A DNA stretch of 64,000 nucleotides from assembly GCA_000750105.3 (NCBI GenBank), contig JPHH03000007.1:744001-808000 (forward strand), read 5' to 3'. Position 1 is the first letter of the stretch. Each line of letters opens with the position of its first letter. Of the stretch, positions 33,797-46,129 are shown in pieces. The stretch comes from Tolypocladium sp. Sup5 PDA-1 (lineage: Eukaryota > Ascomycota > Sordariomycetes > Hypocreales > Ophiocordycipitaceae). The notes beneath the pieces are model-generated. The model searched no databases. It saw only the letters and a program-made list of their open reading frames with translations, and was not told the DNA's origin. A program made the translations under genes and the position numbers.

Positions 33797-36700
33797 GATG
33801 GCAACAGAACAAGATGGCCGGAGACTTGCACGACAGACAAGTCTACATACGGCGATGTTGCTACTGGTCGGTATATGTGGTGGCCGAAAGAGTGGCAGTT
33901 AAGAAGGAATGGGGTCCCGAGGTCACGGAAACGAATGCCGTGGCCGTTTATAGACAAAGGTATGGACAAAGAAAGAGAGCAGGTTCTCTTCAAAGGACTG
34001 CAAGGACCCGGTTGCCACGAGCACCGTTGCTGTGCGTGACGTCGGTCCCGATGAGCCCAGATCTGGCTGTCTTGTGCTCCGGACACGGGGCAGGCAGCGG
34101 GATCGACGGGGTCGTGGGTCGTTATAATCGTGTCGAGGGCATTTGAATCTGGATCGACGGGGTCGGCGTCAAGTCGTCTCGCGGTGGTCTCGTCAGCCTC
34201 AGAGGCGTGGGTGGTCGAACCCTTTCCGTCTCGTCCTGGATTGGCCGCCTTTCGTTGTGCGTGCATCCAATGACCTTCCGTCCGTTGCCAGGCTTGACCA
34301 CCTCGGGCAGCTGGTGGCTCTGCGTAGGGAACGAATGGAGGCGTCGTCGTCTCGAGGACGTGGATGGGCGTAAACTCCCGGGCCTGGTGGTGGAGGAGGA
34401 GGGGCGGGTGGCGGGATGGGAGCTTCCTCTTGTCGACACACGAAAAGCGGCGCTCGGTGAAGAGCTGGCGAGACGAGCCTACCCTTCTTCGTTCTTCCCG
34501 TCTCGATTGTTGCCGGGCAAGGCAAAATGGTATGGGAAGGGGAGGGAACGAAGAGTGGGTGAGGGAGCAACGCCTTTTCAATGGCCGTGCAACGGACCCG
34601 GCCCAGGCGCTGGGATGGAGATGGACGTTGTTAGGGGTGACTGGGGAACGAGGGAGAGGGAGCGACTGAAGCGCACTGCGGGCGCTGGCGGATGGGGAGG
34701 GGAGCCCTGGAGGGATGGAGGGGAGGGGTGCGGTAGCATGGATGGATGGAGGGCGGGCAGCTCCAGCTCCAGCTCCAGCGCCTGGCAGCTCCAACGGCGA
34801 CCTACGAAGTACTCGTACCTCACCTGCCCGGGCAACTGGGATGCATGGTACCTGACCGAGCACCGAGCCCGTCCAACAGCTAGCCTAGCTGTTCACGAGG
34901 CGCCCAGCCCGGCAACGGGCATCTCAGCTGCCCTGGTCGCGTAGCTCCCTCCAGGCCCCGGCGCTGGTTGCTGCAGCCACTGAGGAGCCGCAAATACAAC
35001 GTCAACCGCAGCTGGGCGCCCAGCTAATGCGAACAGCTGCGCTGGATTTGCACCACAGGCACCACAAGTGGCTCTGCCGCAGCCCTGGCCAGCGAGCTAG
35101 TCGTGGTTGCTTCAGCGAAGGGTGGGGCGCTTGAGGGCAAGCGTCCTTGTCTCCCTCGTCACATCACGACAGCTGTGCGTTTCCAAGGGCGAGCGAATCC
35201 ATCATTCATCACCTTGCTCTCCACCGGCGCTTAAGCTACTAGGGCCTGGGGTGTTGCGAAGCATGCTACGAGTCGTAATGCCGCTGCACAGCACAACACA
35301 CTGTACATATGACGGCGCTGTTTCTTGCTGCTTTGCATATGTACGAGCACGCACCCCATGCACTCCGAGCTGCACTTCCAGCAGTCTCCAGGCGAGGCTT
35401 GCACACACACCCAGCCGACACTGACATCATCGCCGAGCCACGGCCGCGGCGAGGTTCCTTGACTCTGGTGAGCACTCGCTACAGGGCAGTCATTATTACC
35501 GCGGATTCCAGTTTCCGTGTTCCCGTCCATTTGCGGCTGCTGTGAGCCTCGATATCACGACAGGGCGCTGGCCGTCCCGCGCTCTGTCTGTGCTCACGTT
35601 GCGTGCCGGCCACGATTCAGCGGGTTGAGACACAAAAGACAGACACTCGAAATTGGCGCCGTGCAAGTGCAACCGCCAACCGAAAACGGGCGGCTCTCGG
35701 GTGTCTCCCTGTACTTGTACAGGTCAAGTCCCTTTCGACGAGTTTTCCGAGTTGCAATAACTCAACTCCGTCTCCCTTGCATGTCCCTGCATTGTGCTGG
35801 CGATTTCCGGCGCTTTCTTTTGCAAGTTGGCCCAACAAGCCCACATCCCGCTGCCAATCGGACTGGCAACGTCTCACTCCCCGGGTCAGGCTCGAAATCT
35901 GCCAAAATTTCGTCTCGTCGAGATCCGCACGCGACATTGCACGTCGAGACAGCCGCCCGTCTCCCTCGACTGTCGTTGATCTCGATTCGTGCAGGTGAAT
36001 CAAGAGGCTTTGGCGTGGGGACTGAGTCTCCCTGACGAATCTGACGTACAACATGTTCTGTAATACAGCATTTGTACATGCATACATAAGAAGTTAGCCA
36101 AGTTTGGGTATGTCTGGATATGTATCCAGAGAGGGGCTGCTTTCGTTTTTTTCCCTTCCCCTTGGTTACCAGGTAAACAAAGCTTATCCTCATATGGGTC
36201 AAACTGCAGTCGTGTCTAGCGCGCATGCAGCCCTGCATGGCCATGGGCACGGTGTCGAGGCTCGGACCGCTCACGTTTCCTGTGGCCTCGGAGCTTCGAC
36301 CGACCGACGTCACGAGTCTCTTACAAGAAGAGCGGCAACGTCGTGGTTCAAACAAGGCTGGCCTGGCCGCTTTCATCGGTGACCACACCGGAGGCCCAGA
36401 TCTCCCCTCGTACTGGGCCGCAGTTATTCTGGGGTCAGGAGTCCGAAAACGTGGCCTAGGCATGACGTTAGACAACAGGGTTCCGTCGTAGAATACGGAG
36501 CAGACACCTCGCTATCGACGGGATCTACGACGTCGGAGGTGCCTTCATCGTCGATGAAGCACTCACCGTATGTACCGATCCCCTCGCTTACGGCCTGCTG
36601 CCAGACGTCATGCGTCTCCTTGGCTGTGTGCTGACCGGCCGGCGTTGCGGCGGAAGAACCGGGATGATCGTCATCACAAAGCCGCGACTAGTACTGTTGC

Positions 36701-38334
36701 AACTTTGGTGCAAAACACGATGATGCCATCATCTCCATCGCCTTGGCAGGCCTCGTCCTCTGCCCTGCACTTCATCACATCGAATCGGCGCTTAAGACTA
36801 CTCGCGCGCCAACTACGACTCTGCATCGATGTTACATGATGAAGATACACAAAGGAACTCTCGACGGCCCGATACGGCTTCTTTGTTTACTTTGACCTCG
36901 GCCATGTAGCCGCTGTCGCCGAGACTGCTGACGGCGGTTCCCTCCAAATCAGCAAAGCTCAACCCCCATGGAGCCGTTGTCCGTCCAATCACTTGCCGAA
37001 ACACCGCCTCTGCGTCAGCGCCCACCCTCAGCTGCCTTGGGTTTCCTTTCGTGTTTCCCAATCTGGGCACAAGAGGCGGCGGTAACCCCGCCCGCATCGC
37101 CTCACCAGTGGCTGACAGCGTTGTGAACCCTGTTTCCCGAGTCTCCTGACCACAAGGTGAGGGGAACAAAGGGCGGCAGGCCAACAATTGATGCATTGTG
37201 CATGAGTTCGTTTGAGAGTGTGCAAGGTTGCAAGGGCAGCTTATTCGCGGAGCTATGCCCGGTGGATGCGACTCCCTGACGTCTACGGTCTGGGACGCGG
37301 CCCAAAGTAAACAAAGCGAGAAAAACGCGTCGCAACCCCGCCCAGCAACGCCAGACCCGAGCGCAATGCCACGATGTCACGTGCGAGCTCCGAGCCAAGG
37401 CGGGGGCAGTTTGCAGGGCCGGGTCCGACGGGACCCACTTGCTCCGGAACACAGCCAGCTTCCGGTACTCCGTATACTTCGTACAGCAACCGGTGATTCT
37501 TGGTCATGGCCGATGGCCTTGCCGCAGCTCGTTTTGTGTAGCCTGGCTGTACTTGTACGAATAGCACGTGCACTTGATTCTGCCTCCAACCGTAGCTGTG
37601 TGTTTCAGGAGGTTGCAGCCCGTCTCTCATCGCCCCATTGACGAAGCTGCAGGCTACATGGGTCCACTGATGCTGTGGTTACCAGCGTTCTGGAACCTCC
37701 ACAGAGCAGCCCTGTGCGTCGTCGCGGGTGGGCGTCGGGCCGCGTAGCAAATGGCAAACCTCGAGCCCGTGACTCGCCGAGTGCTCGCTTGGGTCGCCTG
37801 GACGTGCAAGACAAGCCGGGCTCCTTGTCCTTCCTGCGGAATGATTCATAACTTGTCAGTTGTGCTAATATAGACAGGGCGGCCGGATATCCAGGTGGCC
37901 CGAGGTCATTTGGAAAATTTGTTGATGGACCCTGATGCCTGGCTGCGATTGACCTGGACGACCATTGATGGAGTAATGCATGGAACTGTCTAGAAGGGTG
38001 TCATGAGGTATTTCCACATATTCCAACCAGCAACATTTCAGGATTCACCCTTCTCCTGCCGTGAAAGTGCTTTTGGCAACTGACCTCAAAGCTCACCCAA
38101 GAAAACTCAGAAACAGCTGCGTCGAGCGATGCAGGTTCGACAGGAGTCCAGGGTAGGTTCGTCACGAAGCTCGCCGTTAACGGCTAGTGGATATGGGTCC
38201 GGCGGGGGTGGGGCCGTATAGGCGGTGTCCAAGGGCAGAATCAGGATATCTTGGGATTTTCTCGTTTGGGAACCCATGTGACGATCCGGTAGACCAATTC
38301 ATCGAATTTGTTGCGCTCGCCTTACAGAGTAAAC
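33797..38334. other. Long intergenic region, 4.5 kb, no supportable gene
   Basis: The longest gene-free stretch in the window, between divergent CDC25 and POL5. The segment 34100-34780 is purine-rich on the plus strand (CT-rich in the CDC25 direction), consistent with a long CDC25 leader. It includes (CTCCAG)3 at 34761-34778 and palindromic GTAC motifs at 34803-34818 and 37463-37483. Open frames of up to 455 codons exist on the GC-rich minus strand, but the longest overlaps CDC25 exon 1 in another frame, and none shows a domain or a convincing codon pattern. An unannotated gene with short exons or a long non-coding RNA remains possible. Confidence 0.5.
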
Positions 38335-41300
38335 ATGGCTGGTAAAAGAAAGCGAGGAGCCAAAGATGGCTCCAATTCGGGCCCCGGCGCCCAAAAGAGG
38401 GCCAAGAGCGACACCAAATCTAGCGCGCCGGCCGCCGCGACGAAGCCGAAATTGGAAAAGATACCATTCGTCGAGATGCCGACGGGCGAAGACCGCAAGC
38501 GAGAGGCAGCCCTCTACGAACTTCTCGGAAGCGAAGACGAGAGCGAGCGAATCGAAGCAGCCGATTGCATCGTCTTGAGCCTGCTCGGTGGAGATGGAGT
38601 CCCCGAACCGGTGCTGCAGAGACACCTCGACCGACGGCTCTTTCGAGGCCTCGCGAGCGGTCGCAATTGCTCGCGACTCGGGTTCAGCCTCGTGCTCGCT
38701 GAGATCCTGGGCCAACTGTTTGGGGCCGACGGCAGTCTTGAGTCAAAATACAGCGGCCTGACGTTCGACAAGGTCTTGGGCCTGCTCGTGGACAAGACCC
38801 AGGCGGTGGGCAACATACCTGGAAAGGAGGAGCGAGACCACTACTTTGGCCAGCTCTTCGGCATCGAGTGCTTCGTTCGATCCCAAACCCTTTTTACCGA
38901 CATCTCGAGGTGGAATGCGGTCCTGGACCTGCTCCTGCAGCTTGGCAACAAGAAAATCTGGCTGCGGTCACAATGCGGCTGGGTCCTGGTCCAGGCGCTC
39001 GAGCAGATGAGCAAGGAAGAGGCAGAGGGAACACTTCTGAAAATTGCCGATTCCGGCCTTGCAAAAACGCCCGAAGGTGTTGCCGCTTGGCTTGTTGCTC
39101 TAAGCCGCTATCCCGACCTGAAGCTTAAGCCGTGGGGCAACCCCCTCTCCAGCAAATCTCTCAGCGACCTGGCTGCTGTCTTGAAAGAGAGTTTCAAGGA
39201 TTCAGGCAAGGACTCCAACGACAAGGCTCAAAATGGCGGCAAGCAGGCCCATTGGACGGCACAGCTGCACTTTGTGTGGGACCTTATCCTTGGGTGCTAC
39301 ATCAAGGGCGGAGCGGAAGCTGGCGTGGATGGGTTGAGTCAGTTCTGGAACCGCGTTGTTGACGGTAAGCCTCATGAAGATGAACCCTTGAGGAAGCAGC
39401 ATGCTAACTGTGAGTAGATGGCTTGTTCTCCAGGAATGCGACGGACGGCCAGAAGTTCAAGGGCTTCATGGTATTCCAGAAGATGCTAGAGGGGCTGGTA
39501 GACCAGCACGCGAAGCTCCAATGCCTCTTCAGCAAGAACTTTGTGACATGCTTGATGAACCAAGCGGCAAAGGAAGACCGCTACTTGCACCGAGCAGCCA
39601 CCAAGGCGCTGAAGGCCATCGAGAATGTGGTTTCAACCCACCCTCAGACACTTGTCCCAATACTTCAAAGCCTGGTTGGAAAGAACGGCACGTACAGCTT
39701 CGATCAACGCACAAGCACCAAGACTGTCGACAGGCTGCTACAGAACATCAACCAGGAAAATGCAGATGGCGCCCTGGCTGTTATCCGACACCCTATCGCG
39801 TCTCTGAAGCAGCAGGCAGACAGCGAGGCCCAGGCTATCCTCAGAGTGTATGGCGACTATCTGGCCAAGGTACTCAACGCCTTTGCATCTGAGGCACCAG
39901 CGGAGTCCTCGTCTGATGCCAAGCGTGGGAGCTCGTTCGGCCCTGTCCTGCAAGAGCTCGCTGGTTTGGCATACTCTCAACCCGAAAACATCCCGGAGGG
40001 TGCTCTGACTGAGCAGATTCGGGAGCTTTGCCGGGCTCGCATTGAATCATCGCTTGCGAGACTGACACGAAACGCCGAGGACTTCAGCACTTTCTGCAAT
40101 GCAGTTGCTTCTATCGACCCAGCATCAAAAACCATGACGGGGGAGATCAAGACTGCAATGGATGATGCCCTATCCCGAATGAGCAAGCTCTTGAAGCGCA
40201 AGTCGAAGAGCGCGGACGACAAGAGCTTGGCACAAGGACTGGCAATGCTTCATGCCATTTCTATATTCCAACTCTACAATGAGGACCCGGATGCGATGGA
40301 AGTCTTGGGCGACCTTGCACAGTTCTATGACAGACTCAAGACGGGCAAGGTTGGCGACAAGAGCGAGGGAAGCTCAGAGTTATTGGTCGAAATACTGCTG
40401 TCGATGGTTGCGCGTCCGTCATCATTGATGAGACAGGTATCCCAGCAAGTTTTCGATGCCTTTACCGGGCAGATCTCAGCTGAGGGACTAGAGCTGCTGA
40501 CTGGCCCCCTTTCTTCTGGAGAGAGCACCAAGGGCCAGAAGGAGCTTTTCAACACGGAAGATGACGAGATGGACATTGATGGCAGTGGCTCATCGGATGA
40601 CGACGATGTTGAGGAAGTCTCGGACGTTGAGATTGACTCGGACGTGGAGTTTGTTGACATCAACGGCGAAGATGGACAAGACAGCGAGGAGGGAGATGAT
40701 GGGGATGATGATGACGATGAAGACGATGACGAGGACAACGAGCATGGCGATGACGAGAAGCACGAAACGCAGGACCTCGACGAGCTGGTCGGCAAAATAC
40801 TCAACAGCCACCGCCTCGACAAAGACGACGACGCCGAGGAATCGGCTTCCGACGGCGACATGTCCGATTCCGAAATGCTCGCCCTGGACGAAAAGCTGGC
40901 CGAAGTCTTCAAGCAGCGAACCATCGCCCGCCCCGACACCAAGAAGCAGAAAAAGGACGCCAGGCAGTCCGTCGTCAACTTCAAGCACCGCATCCTCGAC
41001 CTCCTCGACACCTATGTCAAGAACGAGGCCCTCAACCCCCTCGCCTTCTCCCTCCTCGTGCCCCTCCTCAGTCTCATGCGCACCACGTCCACCAAAGCCC
41101 TCGCCAACCGCGCGTGCGAGATCATCCTCACCTACCAAAAGGGCCTGAAGAAGGCCCGGGCCAGCAAGCAGGAAGATGTCGAGGTGCTGGACACGGACGG
41201 CCTCCTCGCGCTGCTCGTCGAGGTGCACGACGAGGCCGGCAAGGACAACGCGCACGCGTACGCAAAGGCCGCCAGCGCGGCCAGCCTCATCGTCGCTTCG

Positions 41301-41459
41301 GCCATGTTCGCCGCGGACAAGGAGGCCATCAAGCAGGTTGCCGCCGTCTACGCCAAGACGCAGTCGGGGTGGGTGCTGGGCGAGGCTCGCCTGCAAAACT
41401 CGTTTTTCGCCGACTGGAATAATTGGTGCCAGAACCATGCCTCTCAGGCACGAGCTTGA
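38335..41459 (+). CDS. pol5: POL5 / Mybbp1a-family ribosome biogenesis protein, 1023 aa
   Basis: Nucleolar protein required for rRNA synthesis and 60S assembly; despite the historical name (DNA polymerase V) it is an armadillo/HEAT-type scaffold. Two exons, 38335-39364 and 39418-41459 (53-nt intron with GCTAAC branch). The N-terminus is basic (MAGKRKRGAKDG, QKRAKSDTK), then comes the DNA_pol_phi domain (ERIEAADCIVLSLLGG ... LGFSLVLAEIL ... IPGKEERDHYFGQLFGIECF). A very acidic segment (about residues 720-800, long Asp/Glu runs) precedes a conserved block (SDSEMLALDEKLAEVFKQR) and the C-terminal LNPLAFSLLVPLLSLMRTT helix. Length matches the family. The identification is firm. Confidence 0.95.
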
Positions 41460-41668
41460 TACCCTGGACGAAAAGTGTCACTTCAAAGCTGTTTATAGAT
41501 GGACATGTAGAATCACACAAGACAAGATCACACAAGACAAGAAGCAATTTTGCCTCGAGACATCACCAGACATGCATGTGGCTTCGTCTCAACCAGAGAA
41601 AGCATTATTCTATGATCCTGCCATTGTGATAGTACAAGTGCGTTCGCCTGTGCCGCTGCGCCGCTCCT

Positions 41669-42695
41669 CTACTCCTCCATCTTGTCATCGTCCTTCTTGT
41701 CATCGTCCTTCTTCTCGTCGTCATCGTCATCCGAGTCATCTTCCGCCTTTGCTAATCTCTCGGCCTCCTCCCGCAGCTCCTTGGGCACCTCGACGTGGCG
41801 GCCCTTGGTCGGCCCATCCACGGTGCTGATCCACGTCATCTCCAGCTCAAAGTCCTTGTCTTTGTTGTCCTTTGACGCCACGTAGATGATCCGCGCCGCC
41901 TCCTTGACCGCCTCGTGTATCGTGATGTTGCCGGCGGGCAGGTCGAGCTTCTCCAGCTCAGCCTTGGCAGCCTGACGCCCCTTGCCCGTCGCCGCACCGT
42001 AGTAGCCCCAGTACAGGCCGCTGGGCTCGATCATGTAGAGGAACGGGCCGCCGTGCTTCCCGGGGACCTTGCCGCCAGCGCCGCACTTTGGTCCCGAGCC
42101 GACCTCGCCGTCAACGGGGGTCTCTTCCGAGGTGTCGACGCCGCCGACGATGGCGGTGATGCCAAACGGCCGGACTGAGCCGTACATGGTGTACGCTTGC
42201 AGGTAGCCGCCCATGCGGGAGGCGAGGTCGGAGGTAGGGATCGGGGTCTTGAAGTTCTGGCGCCAGCTCTGGGACTCGTCACGAGCGCGGTCGACGAAGT
42301 GGCGGCCGTCGGGGACCATGCCCGAGCATACCTGCAGGAGACTGGTTATCATCATGGGGCGCACGCAAAAGTCATTGTAAGAGCTGTGGTGGCCATACTG
42401 CTCCAACGTGGCTGTCAATCGTGGCGATTCGCTTGTTGGCACCCGGTTTCAGGAGCTTGGATGCGACGACCTTCTCGACAGCCAAGACGACGCCGTCCTT
42501 GCACCGAATGCCGATTGAAGTACCGCCATTCTCCACCGCCTTGACTGCGTATTCAACCTGGAAGTTTCGGCCGTCCGGCGAGAAGATGGAGTTGAGAAGA
42601 TCGTAGCCGGTGCCGATCGACGTCTGGATGAGGGCGACCCGTTAGCTTCAATGCAGCCCAGGGACTGCGCCAGATGGCATCAGGGAGCTCACCAT
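41669..42695 (-). CDS. pre10: 20S proteasome subunit alpha-7 (PRE10 / alpha type 3), 296 aa
   Basis: Outer-ring alpha subunit of the 20S proteasome. Exons: 42695-42693 (only the ATG), 42623-42399 and 42331-41669. The first intron (GTGAGC...CCAG) follows the start codon directly; the joined protein begins MTSIGTGYDLLNSIFSPDGR, the conserved alpha-subunit N-terminal motif that gates the channel, then FQVEYAVKAVENGGTSIG. SGMVPDGRHFVDRARDE and YGYYGAATGKGRQAAKAELEKL blocks are present. The C-terminus is a long acidic/lysine tail (DDDDDEKKDDDKKDDDK), typical of alpha-7. The second intron falls exactly between GCA and GTA in HVGAV. The single-codon exon is discussed as a finding; it is the only ATG that yields the conserved start. 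Confidence 0.95.
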
Positions 42696-44579
42696 GATGC
42701 CTTTGAGCTCTCGAGAGAGTCTAGTCAAGAGGCTTGCGTGTCGGGAAGAGGTGACGAGTTGCTGTGAGTCCAATGCTGACGGGGGTTGGGAGGTCGGATG
42801 TGGGTATGGAGCTTCACCAGCAGTCGAAGCACCAGGCAGCCTGAGAGCTGCGTATTGCAACTGCTGGCGCGCGAGGCTGGCCGCCTGGTGTGTGTGTGCC
42901 TGAGGCGTGAAGACGTGGCTCCAGCCACACTTGTTGTGGAGGTGCGCTGTGGCTGGTGAGGAACGGCGGCGGGTGTGGCTTGACACCTAACGGCAGTGGG
43001 GCTATTGACATCCCTGCAGGACATGTGCATCTTCACACCCTCTTTTGCTGGCGGGGATCCGAGGCCATCCACCCGTCCAAGGTACGATGCTGCTGGGCGT
43101 GGACGGCTCTGGCGTTGGCGACCCTGGCCGTTTCACATGGAATTATTCACGGCTGTTTGACAGGCGCCGGGTCCAGGCTTGCTCGTGCCGGGAGCAAAGA
43201 GCACAGGTTAGGCCCTGGAGCTGTCGTGATTGTACGACGGCCATCGTTCTATGACGACGACGTTCGGATGGATGGATCATGGACCGGACGCAGGCCCGAG
43301 TGAGCGGGGGGCACGGCACCTGGTGCAAACTACGAAGTGCTACGGCCGTCTCATGTTAAACTACTCCGTAAACAAATTATAATAAGACAGAGCGGCGCAT
43401 CGGCCAGCTTAATGCTCACGATATGCTGGGGATGAAGCAGCGGTGAAGGGCCTGATGCCGAGTGCTTCCATGCTCCATCAACCGTTCCAGGCAAGCCATG
43501 TTCCAGAGCCCATCCAGAAACACAAGAGAGAAATGCCATGGCCGCGGGCGAGGCGGATGAAACCAGCCGTACTCGGCCGCTGCGGCAGCGATATCCAGGA
43601 CGTCATTGCCCCGGCTTCATGTACAAACCATGTACTTCGACATGCAGCTCAAGTCGCCGAGGCGTTTGGCTCGCTCGTCTTGCGAATAGCGGCAAACGGG
43701 GTTCACCGTTGCCCGCGAAATTACAGGCACGACGCAAAAGGACACCTCTCCGAGCTCCAGTAGCGTGAAGAAGTGAACATCCCGTGACAGCCTGGCGAGG
43801 CCCAGAGTGTCTTGCGTCACAGCTGCCCCTCCACTGCCGGAGGTCACAGGTGCCTCATGACCGCCACTCCCCTTTAATTATTCCCCAGCGCCTGCATCCG
43901 TCGATCATTCCTCCGTCTTCGCTTTCCCAACAAACCGCACAGCAGCCTTTCTCATATAAAACCAGTAGCTTTTTGGCATCTCGAGAAGCGTCTGCTTCTT
44001 TGCCTCCATCCCAAAAGCCGCTTCTTCCAGACCGATATTCCCGCATCGCCCAGACGCTCGTGCATTCACCCCGCCCAGGACCCCGGTTCCGGGTCCCGCA
44101 GCGGCATCCCACCGCCCTCTTCAGGAACCAACTCCAAGTCTCCAACCGGCCCAAGACAGGGGCAACGGCGCAAGAAGAAGCAACTTATTGCAGTCTTCTG
44201 CTCTTGCGCTCTTCTCCTCGCTCTTGCTTCTGCAACCACGGCTCGCTTTGTCTGAACCCGTTGCTTAGCGTAGTCAATATACCCAAGTTGCCTGCCAGCT
44301 GTCCGCCGCCACCAGCACTCTCCGCGCCTTGCACGTCCCTTGATACCCAACGCACCACCGTCAACCCAATCACTCGGACCGGGGCAAACACGCCGCGGCA
44401 GAATATTTATTTTGCAGAGCTGTGGGCTGGGCACATATCGCGGCGAAGGACCTGACTTGTTCTGACCATATTCGGGTAAACGACTTTGAGGTATTCCACA
44501 GATCCCGTTTCGCTTGTGCCGTCAGCTGTGTGCATAGAACTGACGTTGCATCCTAGTTGCAGTCTCGATTCAAACCAAC
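42696..44579. other. Divergent intergenic region between PRE10 and an unknown gene
   Basis: About 1.9 kb without a supportable gene. From about 43880 the plus strand is CT-rich and contains a TATAAAA element (43955-43961), suggesting that the downstream gene has a leader of several hundred nucleotides. Open frames in the CT-rich part look like leader sequence. Confidence 0.55.
43955..43961 (+). promoter_or_regulatory. Candidate TATA box for the gene at 44580
   Basis: TATAAAA in a CT-rich context, about 620 nt before the start codon. If it is used, the transcript has a leader of nearly 600 nt. Confidence 0.45.
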
Positions 44580-45419
44580 ATGCAGCCCAACGCGCAGCAG
44601 GTCCACGACGACCTGGCGTCTCTGTTTTCACGCAACTTGACCTTCAACCCGGAGCTCCGTGCCTCGGCCCCCAAGGAGACTCCGAGACAGGAGCCCACGC
44701 CCGCCCCCATCGTCACCTCTCAGCCTATTGTCTACTCCATCTCGCAGCACTATCACCACTCTGCTCATACTGCGAAGCCCCCGGGGCAGCAAGAAGATGC
44801 TTCCGTGCAGGAGCAACCCCAGCGCCCCTCGTCCGAGCCTCCTCACAGCGAAGTGTCCCCAGGGACCATTCTGCGCAACTACGGTATAGATGCAGCCACC
44901 TTGACGCCTTCCCAACTGCAGCTCTTCCGCATCGCCGACGAGCCTCAGAAGTTGAGGCTGATCGAGCTCTGGAGCATCTGCCCGCCAAACAGAGGAGAGG
45001 AGATTCCCTCCTTGGCGTGGAGCAGCGCCACCGTGGAGCATGAAGAGCACCTTGCCCGGATGCGTTATGAAAGGCTGCAGCTGAACGCAGTCATGAGCCT
45101 AGACGGCACCAACGTCCAGACTGGAGACGGCAGGTGGACTCAGCAAACTGCCTCTGACAGCGAGCCGTACATGACTTCCGGGTACGAAGAGCTCATGCGA
45201 CGAGAGAACGAGCGGCACGCAATGGACAACCGATCCAGAGATGTCTACAGCCACTTCGGAACTGCCGTTGGCGGCCCCAGCTACTCTCCCGCCACGGACC
45301 CCGTCTACATGGGTCCCGACTTTGTTCGACAGCAGCAGCAGATGGACATGGCCACCCAGTACGGTGCCTTTGAGCACTTCCGCGGCGGTGCAGAGGTTGA
45401 CGCGATGGATGTTATGTAA
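44580..45419 (+). CDS. Conserved-looking fungal protein of unknown function, 279 aa
   Basis: Single-exon frame starting MQPNAQQVHDDLASLF. The first 90 residues are rich in Pro, Gln, Ser and Glu and look disordered. A more ordered block runs from about 97 to 140 (SPGTILRNYGIDAATLTPSQLQ, then RIADEPQKLRLIELW), with predicted helices and a WSICPP turn. The C-terminal half is Gln/Tyr/Met-rich with many charged residues (EELMRRENERH). I recognise no domain and no signal or membrane segment. The position after a strong CT-rich leader with a TATA element supports it as a real, possibly regulated gene. Function is not assigned. Confidence 0.75.
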   Translation: MQPNAQQVHDDLASLFSRNLTFNPELRASAPKETPRQEPTPAPIVTSQPIVYSISQHYHHSAHTAKPPGQQEDASVQEQPQRPSSEPPHSEVSPGTILRNYGIDAATLTPSQLQLFRIADEPQKLRLIELWSICPPNRGEEIPSLAWSSATVEHEEHLARMRYERLQLNAVMSLDGTNVQTGDGRWTQQTASDSEPYMTSGYEELMRRENERHAMDNRSRDVYSHFGTAVGGPSYSPATDPVYMGPDFVRQQQQMDMATQYGAFEHFRGGAEVDAMDVM

Positions 45420-46129
45420 GGGACTGAGACGAGCAATTCAACTTGCACACCACGTGCAGTCAGCAGATACAGACGTAGATAGTGCGTACTGGCAGACTAG
45501 CGGATGAGCTTTGTTTTGTGGCAAACTGTTGGACGAGATTGAGGATGAACAGACATTCATGTACTGGCGCTGGAAGGAGGACATACTAAAGGGGCTGTTT
45601 CGGTGTGCTTGGGATGGATTAATAGGGGGCGGCGCTGCGGAGATATCCTTGCTGTTGATTCTTATATCACTCTCCTTTCTTTGTATCCCTAACCCTTGAT
45701 GGGCGGTTCAGTGTCGGCTAACGATGCGTCTCTAGAGACTGGTTATTGCTCCAGCCAGAGAGGTATGTGCCCCCTTTCCTTCCCTCCCCTCCCTGCCCAA
45801 GACCATACCTCCACTGCATAATCTTCACCAATATCATGCCTCTCGTGCTGTTGTGACCGACCATTCAAGGACGACCGCCCCCTTGTGTTTATAATTCTCC
45901 GCGTAGTAGTGGGCATCAATACCAATTTGAGTTCAATTTCCTACTTGGATTGCCATGAATATCTGTCTGCTGTCCTTTTGAATGATGTCTGGGATACGGA
46001 TGTGGATCAGGTATTCGGGGAGCAGATCAAGTCAGCACAAGGGGTATTGGGTTTCATTACTCGCTCTAGCCCTGTATGTGTAGGTCTTGCTATGTACATA
46101 CCGTCTAAAGCAGTCTAGGCATGCAGCAA
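45420..46129. other. Convergent intergenic spacer
   Basis: About 700 nt between converging stop codons; nothing supportable beyond probable 3' untranslated regions. Confidence 0.6.

Noticed and set aside
33496..34863. 455-codon open frame on the minus strand
   Set aside because: It overlaps CDC25 exon 1 in a different frame and reads Pro/Arg/Ser-rich throughout, as expected for a CT-rich leader read out of frame.
34207..34944. 245-codon plus-strand open frame
   Set aside because: It lies antisense to the probable CDC25 leader, is Gly/Arg/Trp-rich, and contains simple-repeat-derived poly-Ser.
35762..36475. 237-codon minus-strand open frame
   Set aside because: Composition is mixed and without recognisable segments; both strands are open here, as is common in GC-rich intergenic DNA.
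28706..37925. AAATTTT-type motifs upstream of UTP20 and POL5 resembling the yeast rRNA-processing element
   Set aside because: The matches are partial and differ between the two genes; not distinguishable from AT-rich promoter sequence.
41176..41829. 217-codon plus-strand open frame overlapping POL5 and PRE10
   Set aside because: Shadow frame of POL5 coding sequence running into the antisense of PRE10.
43784..44455. 223-codon plus-strand open frame before the gene at 44580
   Set aside because: It reads as CT-rich leader (Pro/Ser/Leu/Arg), and the TATA element lies inside it.
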